In this document: in pieces, positions 22,531 through 33,676 of the stretch
Position numbering within the stretch: position 1 is the stretch's first letter
How the letters are laid out: every line of letters begins with the position of its first letter
DNA from: Sweltsa coloradensis
Taxonomy: Eukaryota > Arthropoda > Insecta > Plecoptera > Chloroperlidae
Assembly (NCBI GenBank): GCA_024449915.1
Contig: JAMZAV010001055.1
Span: 682,001-746,000, forward strand
Reading direction: 5' to 3'
DNA length: 64,000 nt
Made by a program: the position numbers and the translations under genes
Notes under the pieces: model-generated
Told to the model about the DNA's origin: nothing
What the model saw: the letters and a program-made list of their open reading frames with translations, nothing else
Database searches by the model: none

Positions 22531-23515
22531 AAATTCTGTATCAAACGAGTCTTGGAAGTCAAAACAGGCAGATTTGTTTCCGATTTTAACTTGTCCATTA
22601 ATTTTAGGCTTAGAAGTTTGTAAACGGTCACTTTGGAGCTGTCTTAGCAACGAGTCACATAATAAATTTTTTATTTAAATAAAATTAAATATTATACTTA
22701 AATATGCCGGTCTCTAATTGGTCATTGTTTGCTCTTAAATGGTGTCGGCGCCTACATTGTTGGCTTGGTCTGTTTTAATTGTAATGTCCCCCACTGAAAA
22801 TCAGTTCTATGACTGATTGGGTATAGACTCTAAATCATGTATTTTTCTTATCTATAATGTATGTTTTGAAGATCGGGTTTCTAGAACAGATCGATCACTT
22901 CGCACGACGATTTGTCAACAACTTCTTATATCAAGAGGCGTCATTTTAAAGGATTGTGGTTTTCAGTGAATGATATTGTCGTGTTCAAAAGAAAATTGTG
23001 AGAAAGTGAATTTACTGCTCTCTTTTACAAATGTAATCAATCGTGTCCATGGTTTTTTTACTTGGTTTTGATTTGTTTTTTGTTGCTTTAAGTCCCTATT
23101 TTTGCAATATTGCTGGTTTGAAACGATGATTATTGTTTGAAGATGGGGAATTACACAATATGAAAAAACAAGGTTGATGCTGAATTTGAATCCAAGTCCT
23201 CCTATATAGTGGCATACGCTTTGGACCGGCGACCCAATCATATGAGCCACCGCTAACGGCTAAAATGTTTCTGGGACTGGGGCACTAACAGTTGACAAAG
23301 TAGTACACATATTTTATTGCTACCATATTGCATGAATAATAAATAAACATGTTGGCATATTTAAATAAATTTGTTTTAATCCATTTCAGCCTTGCTAAGA
23401 CTCGTGGGACTTCGGTTCTTGTTTGATAAATAACAAATCAATACTTAATGTGTAAATTTTGGTTGAATCGACTTTTGAAATTGACGACCAAAAGTACTTT
23501 TAACATTTTTTCCGT
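21590..23515. repeat. Segmental repeat block B (direct duplicate of 8.1-11.1 kb)
   Basis: Same order of segments as block A, on the same strand, ending at TTGACGACCAAAAGTAC. It lies just upstream of copy 2 and preserves the empty TTAA site (23445-23448) and the unexpanded AAC site. Confidence 0.75.
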
Positions 23516-24099
23516 TTAATCGAAAATATATTCTTGCGAACGTTCTCGTCATACTAAATTACACGTCTCCACGCATGATTTGCTAAGTGCTCTATACCTC
23601 TATAGTGGCCACGTCAGAATTGAGCAGTGATAGATCGGTTAGCTACCCTTGATTTCATGATGGATCGGCCTCAAGCAGCAGACGCAATGGTAACCATGTT
23701 CCTAAAGCGAAAACAATGTAATGTTATGTAATCTTCTTCTATAAATGTTATTCAATATGGGCAAACTGAACACCTAACCCGGATAAGAGGAAGTGACAAA
23801 AATATGTTATTATAATAATATATTATTTTTACATTCAACGTTTTTTCATGGTATTATATTTGTACTAACAAAAGATTAAAGCTTTGTGCTCCACTGCTTG
23901 TGTCTTGAGAAAAAGTGGCAAAAGGTTGTGAGTGGCAATAAAAAAAAGTTTATTCACATTTATTTAATTATTTATTTATGTATTTATTTATTAATTTTAT
24001 TTATTCACATTTATTTTTGTATTTATTTATTAATTAAATGTGTGTTTTATTCAGTTGGTAACAAATTGAATATTTATTTGAGAGCTTGCCAATTAATAT
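23516..24099. other. AT-rich spacer with (TTTA)n
   Basis: No gene. TTTATTTA-type low complexity at 23955-24035. A 103-codon + frame from 23886 runs into the SINE and is not credible. Confidence 0.5.
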
Positions 24100-25140
24100 G
24101 GATGATTACCGACAGTGTTGGCTCGAGCGCTAAGCGCTCGACTCTGATTCAGGAGGTCTCGGGTTTGAAACCCGTCGAGACCGGCAATCCTGACTGAAGG
24201 TTTATTCCGAGGTTTTCCTCTGTCGTTAATGCGAATGCAAGGGATTGAGTCCTCTTAAACAGCCCTCGGACATCCCTTCACAATTGTCCTATCCGCACAT
24301 ACCTAGTTCACCTGGGCCCCGATTCATGTACATTTTTATCCCGGTATAAGCAGAGTTAGGTGGTATAAGTGCGGTATAACTCCGAATCCAATTCATGAAG
24401 ACTTATCCCGCCTCGCACGGGGATAAGAAAATATGTAAACAGATGGCGGACATTTTAAATTTTGCGTCTATGTGTAAAACGAGAAAAGTTGTCATTACTC
24501 TCATAAAACAAATCAGAAACCGTCTCGGGCCTAGGCCCAGATGTAGAAAATTATTCATAATACAACAGTGTAGGCCTAAAGTTTGATTAGGCTATAGGAC
24601 TAGATAAAATTAATACTAACATAACACGTTTGACAAGCTCTTGGCCTCTCCTAGGCAACCCTAGGCCTGCACGACCTTGTTTTGACAACCATCCCGCACA
24701 AATAACTAGTTTTGATTACTAAAGGCCTTATGCAGATGAACAATAGTATGATAGTCCTAGGCTATTCCAAAATTTACGGCAATAATACGCCTTTTCTTTT
24801 CTTTTAATAATCTCACGCAATGTTCTGTCAATAAATAAAAATGTAAAACAAAAGATGGTGCAAATTTTTAGTGTTCTTTTGCAAATCTGCGGATTTACAT
24901 GGCTGTGGAATGCAGTGGAAAAAACATTTGTTGTACTTGTTGTTGGATTGAAAATTTCTGATTGGATGAGAGTTGCTCAGACTTAACCAGGCCTTATCCT
25001 GCCATGTCCTGCATTATACCGTCCTTATACCACTTATACCCGGGATAAATGTACATGAATCGGGGCCCTGAAGAGGGTCACACCGGTTAAATCTGATGTG
25101 TATACCCTACAGCGGGCATCCTACAAAAAATTATTTAATG
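24100..25140 (+). mobile_element. tRNA-derived SINE split by another transposon
   Basis: The head has GCTAAGCGCTCGACTC and the B box GGGTTTGAAACCCG; the body is TGAAGGTTTATTCCGAGG, GTTTTCCTCTGTCG and CAGCCCTCGGACAT, a SINE body type common in insects. The SINE stops at 24314 (CCTG) and resumes at 25068 (CTGAAGAGGGTCACACC). Parts of a second, more broken copy lie at 38850-38935 and 39599-39690. Confidence 0.7.
24315..25067. mobile_element. 753-bp terminal-inverted-repeat element with 3-bp target duplication
   Basis: Ends are GGCCCCGATTCATGTACATT and its exact complement, and the inverted repeat continues about 55 bp (ATCCCGG, GGTATAAG). CTG flanks both sides (24312-24314 and 25068-25070), and the SINE reads through once the element is removed. 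A 3-bp duplication suggests the PIF/Harbinger group, though its usual target is TWA. No transposase is encoded. Confidence 0.75.
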
Positions 25141-26247
25141 GATGACTTCGGGGATCCAGCATACAAATCAATTCAAAGAATAAACATGGTTTACTGGAAT
25201 AAAATAATATCAGAAAATGTATAACAACAAAATAATTAAATTAATGGATATGCGTATTGTTGTAAAGATGATGATGCAATGCTTCATTGCAGGTTTGTAC
25301 CAATAAACTAAATAAAGTTAAGTATAAAAATTAACACAAAATATTTAAATATAATAAATTAAACATAGTTCGAAATAATAATATTAAAACAATAGGGTAT
25401 ATTATGCAAGAAGTTCAAAATTGCTAATTAATGGGTGTTCCCTGATGCTTTTTTAATCTTACCACAAAAAATTGGTTTGAACGTTTGAAAAAAATGTGTT
25501 CTATAAGAAAACTGTGTTTAAAAATGCGTAATTTTCAAATGCCGCCGTGGCAACCGATAACGCGCTCTGATTGATCGTGACGTCACCCGCAATGGCAGAG
25601 GCACGTAGAGGTAGTGAACTTGCTTGGTTGACGTGCAAATCCAATACGCCGGCCTACCATAGCAGAATATTATGGATTTAAGGAAGGCAGAGACTTATAA
25701 TATTAATTAACCAGAAGTCTCTGATTCTGATAGGAAAATGAGTAATTAACCATACTTCATTGCCATTCTATGATAACGTACAAACCTACCCAAATTAACT
25801 TTCCCGCAAAACCTCCGTGCGCGAAGACAACAACTTATTGAAAATAAAGTCAAAATCGAACATTGAGAATTTAAAGTGAAATGAATAATGTATCAACTTG
25901 GAAAAGTAGGAAAGAGAAAAAAAACTAAAAAGGCAGAAAAATAAAATAAAAAAAGAAAACTTACAAAAATAGGGTGATTTATTGACGATATCACTGTTAC
26001 GAAAAACGATTTTCGCCAAAAGTCAAAACAGAAAGTCCGGGAATAAACAAACTTTCTCGGAAGAAAATACTGAAGAAGAATTTTCAATCTTAAAGAATTC
26101 AAATTTTGAAAACGATAAAACAAAACAAAACATTATTGATCAATATTATTCAATAATCTACACAATTATTAATATACTTTTTACACACAAGCACATTTAC
26201 AGGAGTACCCAAAATTGGGAGCGTAGCTTACCAGTATTATAGAATCG
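25141..26247. other. AT-rich spacer, no gene
   Basis: Overlapping short frames on both strands around 25795-26242 are Phe/Lys-rich and show no domain. Nothing else supportable. Confidence 0.4.
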
Positions 26248-26250
26248 TAC

Positions 26251-27471
26251 ACAGAGAAAAATATTTACCAAACAATTATTGCTAGCTTTATATTGCTGTT
26301 CCAGCAATATTTTCGGTGAATTTAACAAAACAGGTATGCTGAAACAGCAATACAGTTACTGCTAACTCTAAAATAAAGAATCCAGCATGATATTTCGCTG
26401 CAACAGCAGAATATTTTGCTAGTTGGTACTTAGCGAAACATTCTGCTCCTCCAGCAAAATATTATGCTAAATTAACCGAACGTTTTGCTGATTCGAATGT
26501 AGCTATATGTATTGCAAGCTACCTCGCGAGACCTGCGCGAGATTTGACGAGATAGCTTACAGTGCGCACGCCACGAGGAAGAAATAGCAAAGTGAAGCAC
26601 CGAGCATCAAGCATGGCCGTTTACTCTTCAGTTATTATTACCTATGACTGTGAGGTTTAACAATAAAGTAGTTGCAAATAATAAAGGTATGTATAATACA
26701 TCATGTGATTATATAGTGCAATAATTATTATGTCTTATACCTAATATGTACCGTGCTGATAAACTCAGATAAATAGCTAATTACAAAATTACAACTTCGT
26801 TGCAGATAACGAGACAACAAAGGAAGGCGGCAAGAGTACAGAAACTTTGAAGCAAACTATACAACCATTTGTGACTGTCGGAGGAAAAAAAGAACAATGC
26901 CGTCGTGTGTTTTCTTAATATCGAATAACTCTCGCGTGTATCTGTGTGAATTTTTTGGTGAAAATAATTATATTATTATAACATTGTGATCTTTTAATAA
27001 ATTTGTTTTTGTCACGAACGAGCGACATCTTGTCCCAAGCCAGCAGAATTATTGCTAGGATTACAGAACATTATGCTGGTACAGCAGTATGTTTTGCTGA
27101 CCAGCAAAACGCTCTGTAATTCCAGCAAACCTTCTGCTGAACCAGCATAACATTCTGTAATCCCAGCAAAACATTATGCTGGCCAGCAGAATATTCTGCT
27201 AATCCCAGCAAAACATTATGCTGACCAGCAGAATATTCTGCTACCCCAGTAAAACGTTTGGAAATTCCAGCAAAACTTATGCTGGACAGCAGAACGTTAT
27301 ATGTAAACCCAGCAAACATTTTCCTAGAGTACATATGTTTTGTAAATATTAGCAATACTCGTTTGGTGTTTTCAGCATAATGTTTTCTTGTCCATATAGT
27401 AGCAAACGTTTTGCTGCTGGTGCAGAACGTTCTGTGAATTCAGCAATAATTTTGTAAATTTTTTTCTCTGT
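26251..27471. mobile_element. TIR element packed with CAGCA/TGCTG repeats
   Basis: Ends are ACAGAGAAAAATATTTAC and its near complement (GTAAATTTTTTTCTCTGT), with TAC on each side (26248-26250, 27472-27474). Both subterminal regions, and an array at 27040-27320, are made of CCAGCAAAACATTATGCTGG-like and CAGCAGAATATTCTGC-like palindromic words in units of about 36-42 bp. A 94-codon minus frame over the array is a repeat artefact. Confidence 0.65.
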
Positions 27472-27527
27472 TACATTTTATGAAGATGATAATATATTGC
27501 TCACTCTTATTTTTGATTATGCATGTA

Positions 27528-28512
27528 ATCCTGTCAATAAGATCTGATATTGACGTTTAGAGGAAAAAATTTGCGATGTCGCTGAATTTTTGCAGAGACC
27601 TTCCTTAAATGATACTTATCAACATACTAAACTCCCCTACAATCGACTGGAGCTTCGGGCCGCCATATTTGAAAATGGCGGCCAAAAAGTGTTGGTTATC
27701 AAATCTCCATATTGGTTGGAGATAGACAAAATGTTTCGATGGAAAAAATATTTCCCATTCAATTCCCTACAAAAAAGTTTTTTTACAGGTCTTCACAATA
27801 TGAATACTGTTTTCGTGCTATTTTTACACTCTTTTGTTACATAATTCACTTTGATGTTGAGGATATTAGGAATTAGCAGCCATATTGGATTTAAACTTTG
27901 GTTGTAATCGGATCATTATTTAAGTCATTTCAGTGTGCATAGAAAGAATTTTTCCTCCAAAGCTATTTAGTGCTTAATAATGGACAGTCAAATAGGCTTT
28001 TTTAGGAAATGCCAACAATGGAAAAACCCAAATTCCGGGTAAATGCAAAATCCTATTTTGCAGACCTGATTTTTAAATATACTAATGGAAGCTTTCATGA
28101 ACCCCGTACAAAAGTTATTTTGTATTTTAATTGATTTCTTACAGATTAACCGGTCATTGTTTGATGCTGGGCGTGAAAATTAGGAAATTAGCTGGTACTC
28201 CAATGAGCAACATATAAACCACGATTTTGTGACGTAACCTTTGTCCCCTACCTAAACTATAGAAGACACCTTTTTTGTAGGGAATTGAATGGGGAATATT
28301 TTTCTATTGAAACATTTTGTCTATCCCTAACCAATATGGAGATATTCGATAACCAACACTTTTTGGCCGCCATTTTCCAATATGGCGGCCAAAGCTCCAG
28401 TCCAATTGTAGGGGAGTTTTAGTCTGTTAATTAGTATCATTTAAGGAAGGTCTCTTCAAAAATTCAGCGACATCGCAATTTTTTTCCTTCAAAAATTCTT
28501 ATTTGACAGGAT
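27528..28512. mobile_element. Foldback element with 250-bp arms
   Basis: Outer ends ATCCTGTCAA / TTGACAGGAT. Arms 27528-27790 and about 28262-28512 share GCGATGTCGCTGAATTTTTG and AAAATGGCGGCCAAAAAGTG in inverted order. The centre of about 470 bp is unique in this window. No coding capacity. Confidence 0.78.
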
Positions 28513-28889
28513 ATGGTGGAGGTGCCGGGTTAAAAATTCACCACCTTTGGTTAATTAACTAAATAAAGCCTTGTTCTCTTGACCCCCAGGGTCACAAAAA
28601 ACATGTTGCCACTACATGCGTGAAGTGGTTGGCTACATTGTTGGTCCTCAGTTATGTTAGCAGCATGGCAAACTTCTGTCGGACTTGTAATTTGGGACTC
28701 AGAAACCACTATCAAGCATGTATACGAATCTTATTTTACACTTATACTTATTTACACTTGTTTGTATTTAAGAACTTTTAATTATTGCTTCGTTTGTTTG
28801 TGTTGTTTTTATGTGATTTGTTATAATATATAATGGCTTTTATTCTTTTCCTCTTTTTCACTTTTCTTTCTCTTCTAGTGGGGTCTATA

Positions 28890-31800
28890 AGCTCCAATAT
28901 ATATAACAATCGTGCAAATCGTGAAGAAAGCATGAAATTAGTGAATTTACTAATATGACCACAAGGATCCAAAATCGATGGCCCCAAGTTGAGTTCTTGT
29001 AACTTTCTTATTAATTGAATTAATAAAATTAATTGATTAATTTAAACCAACAAAAAAAAATTTAAAAGGAGACAACACAGTCGACATTGGTATCAAATGA
29101 AAGCTTATTTTACGGAGAATGAAGAAATGAAAAATATTTAAAAAATTAATTAATTAATCATCTAATTAATTGAATTTTAGTAATATTTTACCACTATCGA
29201 TTTATGTATAATTATGTACACCTAAAATTCTACCGATTGACAACAATTTCACCCCTTTACTAACATAATGCCAATAAATCCCAAATTTCGATGGCCCCAA
29301 ACAAAATTCTTACAACTCCTAGATTAATGGATTAATGAATTAATAATTAGATTAATACCAGTTAAATGTTTGACATTCACAAACCACAGTCAACTGATGT
29401 ATCAAATAATAACAAAACAAGCATAATAAAAGAGAAAAGTGATGGCCCCAAGGTCGGGTTCTTATCACTTTCCCATTAATTCAATTAATTAAATTAACGC
29501 AATTAATGTACAAAATAAACACAGCATAGTCGACTTGGGTATCAAATGAAAGCTTATTTCACGAGTAAATAATATGTGAAAAAATGTCTTTCATTAATAA
29601 ATTAATCATCCAATTAATTACATTTTAGTAAAATTATACCACTTTCTGACTTTTGTATAGTTATGTATTCCAAAAACTTTACCGATTGTCATAAAATTTC
29701 ACCACTTTAATAACATAATGCCAATTAATCCAAATTTTGATGGCCCCAAACGAAATTCCTCCAACTCCCAGATTAATGGATTAATGAAATTGAGAATGAG
29801 CTAAATTCCATTAAATTGTCTTAACATTCAATTATGCGCTACGATTGAAAATTGTAGTATTAAAAACAATATGATCACAATAAACCTAAATAATGATGGG
29901 TCCAAACTGAATTCCACATAATTATTATTAATTGAATTAATGGAATTAATTATATTTATTTCAATCAAATGTGTAAATGATCACAACAAAGTCGACTTGG
30001 GTACCAAATGAAAGCTTTTTTTATGAATAATTTAAATCTGAAAAATATATTTAATTAATTAATTAATCATCTAATTAAGGAATTAATCATCTAATTAATT
30101 ACAATCTAGTAGAATTTACCACTTTGGTTATGTATAGGTATCAAAAAATCTACCGATTGTCATAAAATCTTACCACTTTACTACCGGTAACACGATGTCA
30201 ATAAAATAAAATAAAATAATTATAGCACCAAACGAAATTCTTGTTACTTACATATTATTAAATAAATGAATTAAGAATTAGCTAGTTCACGTGCCACAGT
30301 CCACTGGTGTATTAAATAAAAGCCAATTGAATGGTAATTAAGAACATTGACAGAATTTTATTAAGGCATATGTTTATTAAAATGCTTTCCGTTAATTAAA
30401 CTTTAATTTAAAATATTACTTGTTACATATGAATGATCAAGTCAACTTTTAACTTCCACACTATTTGGTCGGTTTACTCAATTAAACACACTAACGAAAT
30501 ACCTACGAAATTTACTTTAAACATGGGGAGTCGTTACGGTATTCAATTGGATTGAATTAATATAATTGAATATGATTGAAATGTATTGAATTATATTGTA
30601 TTGATTGAATTACATTGAATTGGACTATTAAAAAAGTGTATAAGGACAAATACAGAACAAACATAGGTTGAACAAATAAAATGTTCCACATTAATTATTG
30701 TAAAGGTCAATTCGTAGTCATAGAAATTAATTTGCGGGTCGGAAATTTTAACTATTGAATAGTTTCCATGCCCACGACAGTTTAGATTCAAATTGGCAAT
30801 TTTTTGTTTCTTTGGTTACTTTTAAAACCCGTAACATTGTCTGTTTTCCCCTGGTAAATGGTAAGATTTTATGACAATCGGTAGAGTTTTTGATACCTAT
30901 ACATAACCAAAGTGGTAAAATTTTTCTAGATTGTAATTAATTAGATGATTAATTCCTTAATTAGATGATTAATTAATTAATTAAATATATTTTTTTAGAT
31001 TTTAATTATTCATAAAAAAAGTTTTCATTTGGTACCCAAGTCGACTATGCTGTGATCATTTACACATTTGATTGAAATAAATATAATTAATTCCATTAAT
31101 TCAATTAATAATAATTAAGTGGAATTCAGTTTTTGGGCCCATCATTATTTAGGTTTTTTTGTGATCATATTGTTTTTAATACTACAATTGTCAATCGTAG
31201 CGCATAATTGAATGTTAAGACAATTTTAATGGAATTTAGCTCATTCTCAATTTCATTAATCCATTAATCTGGGAGTTGGAGGAATTTCGTTTGGGGCCAT
31301 CAAAATTTGGATTAATTGGCATTATGTTATTAAAGTGGTGAAATTTTATGACAATCGGTAAAGTTTTTGGAATACATAACTATACAAAAGTCAAAAGTGG
31401 TATAATTTTACTAAAATGTAATTAATTGGATGATTAATTAATTAATGAAAAACATTTTTTCACATAGTATTTACTCGTGAAATAAGCTTTCATTTGATAC
31501 CCAAGTCGACTATGCTGTGTTTATTTTGTACATTAATTTTGTAATTTTTGTGATTAATTGCCGTTAATTGAATTAATTGAATTAATGGGAAAGTGAAAAG
31601 AACCCGACCTTGGGGCCATCCTTTTTCTCTTTTATTATGCTTGTTTTGTTATTATTTGATACATCAGTTGACTGTGGTTTGTGAATGTCAAATATTTAAC
31701 TGGTATTAATCTAATTATTAATTTCATTAATCCATTAATCTAAGAGTTGAAGAAATTTTGTTTGGGGCCATCAAAATTTGGATTTATTGGCATTATGTTA

Positions 31801-32190
31801 GTAAAGGGGTGAAATTGTATGACAATCGGTAGAATTTTAGGTGTACATAATATACATAAATCGAAAGTGGTAAATATTACTAAAATTCAATTAATTAGAT
31901 GATTAATTAATTAATTTTTAAATATTTTTTCATTTATTCATTCTCCGTAAAATAACTTTCATTTGATACCCAAAGTCGACTGTGTTGTCTCCTTCAAACT
32001 TTTTTTTTTGGTTAATTAATCAATTAATTGTATTAATTCAATTAATAAGAAAGTTACAGGGAACTCAACTTGGGGCCATCGATTTTTGGATTCCTTGTTT
32101 GGGCCCTATTAGTAAAATTCACCAATTTTCATGCTTTCTTCACGATTTGCACGATTGTTAGGCTTATAGACCCCACTATTCCTTCTTTTT
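28890..32190. mobile_element. Giant foldback element B with tandem-built arms (3.3 kb)
   Basis: Arms of about 1.3 kb (28890-30195 and 30860-32190) pair around a loop of about 660 bp. Each arm holds about three units of 450-470 bp with fixed phrases: GATGGCCCCAA, TCGACTTGGGTATCAAATGA, AAGCTT, ACCGATTGTCATAAAAT, ATAATGCCAAT and runs of TTAATTAA. Left-arm unit starts (ACCGATTG) lie near 29232, 29681 and 30152. The phrases CGTCATAAAATT, CATAATGCCA and TTGGTATCA also occur in giant foldback A, so the two are one family. The outer ends share GTGGGGTCTATAAGC. Confidence 0.82.
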
Positions 32191-32199
32191 CTTCCTCAC

Positions 32200-33529
32200 G
32201 TAACAAAACTTTGAATTGTTTTTATAACTACTTTTTCGGGTACTTGTTTTTTGTTTTTTTATTTATTTGATATTATACAAAATATTCATTTTACATAATA
32301 TATTTAATCTATTTTGCATATTTCTGTCTTATTGTGCATAATTGATATAATATTATTATTATTTTAAAATGTATTTAATAAGTGATCATTATTTGTAGTG
32401 CATTTATGTAATCTTAGATTTGTTAATATTATCGTTCGAAAATCAGTTTTATAACATGAATTGGTGATATGTTAATTAATACATAAGTAAATTAATTAAT
32501 TAATACAATCATACGCGTATTGATCTGTACATTGCCATGTTGTCAATACAGAATCAATACAAATATCACGATTGGCCGGATGGAGAGGGGCGTCTGGGTT
32601 TATCCTTCGTGAATTAGTTGACTGAACGGTTTCAAACGCAGGTGGTTCATTGGGCTGGTTCAAAGGGAACGTATTTATAGTAGGTCTACGGTAGTGTTTA
32701 CAATGGGAAGTAAATGATTTCAACTGTGCTGCTACAATCTGAATTTATGTATTATTTGCTACTGTCTCTATTTATTTTTCACTTTGGTGATAACATAGTA
32801 ATAACCGTTTTGCCTTACTCTGGCCACATAAACACAAACCCACCTAGAAACGTCATTAAAATATTTTCAAGACGCCTTTAAAATCTCTGTACTTTTATTG
32901 TTTTTTTTTATCTTTCCTTAACTTCGTTTTCTTATATTGATCTACATTTATTTTTATTGTATTCATGTTCCTCATGTTTATACCATATTTATACCATTCG
33001 GAACTCTACGACCCTTTGAAAACTTATGTGATAATATTATTTAGATAATGTATTACATTTTTGTTTTTCTAATGCTCAAACACCAAGACTAGAGTATTCA
33101 ATAGATATTGATGACAATTTCCCCCATTTCAAACACGTACTCCATATTCCGCAACGCATATGAAATTTACTCTAGTACGAGAACAGATGAACAAAATCTC
33201 CTGGTTATAATAATGATATAAAACTACTTCCATCTAGTAGGTTTATACTCGTACTGTAGTTGAATAATTGTGTACTTGACACGATTTACATATGACGGCT
33301 AGACAGACACCGCTGTGAGCGTTGACAGAATAGCGTGATGGATAGGAGCATGTGTTATTTAATTAATATCTAGGTTAATTCAAACCGCATACCCTCCCCT
33401 CCCCTCCACCCCGCGCCATTTACATCTTGAAATAAAATACTTATTTTCAGTCAAAGCAATGTTATAACCAATCGTTTGTTCAACAAGCAATGCGGGGGTT
33501 TGTTGGTTAAACGCAACATATAGATTTTT
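32200..33529. other. Spacer, no gene recognised
   Basis: AT-rich. A 75-codon minus frame (32496-32723) is locally GC-richer and protein-like (NPDAPLHPANRDICIDS) but matches nothing I know and shows no splice support. Confidence 0.4.
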
Positions 33530-33676
33530 CATGTTCTTTTATAACAAAAAAATAAATCAAATTTATGCAACAAAACGGATATTTTCAATTTGCTTCTAAT
33601 GGCAACAATTCAAATTTCCGTTCGCTATCAAATAATCACTGATAAATTTGATTTATTTTCTGTTATAAAAGAACAT
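33530..33676. mobile_element. 147-bp MITE-like hairpin
   Basis: Terminal inverted repeats of about 37 bp (CATGTTCTTTTATAACA at the left and its complement at the right), with a loop of about 70 bp. No clear target duplication. Confidence 0.65.

Noticed and set aside
24121..24195. Possible functional tRNA gene
   Set aside because: A and B boxes are present but the arms do not fold properly, and SINE body sequence follows; it is a SINE head.
27071..27355. Minus-strand frame with repeated GLAEYSAGQHNVLL
   Set aside because: Translation of the CAGCA array; repetitive and without other support.
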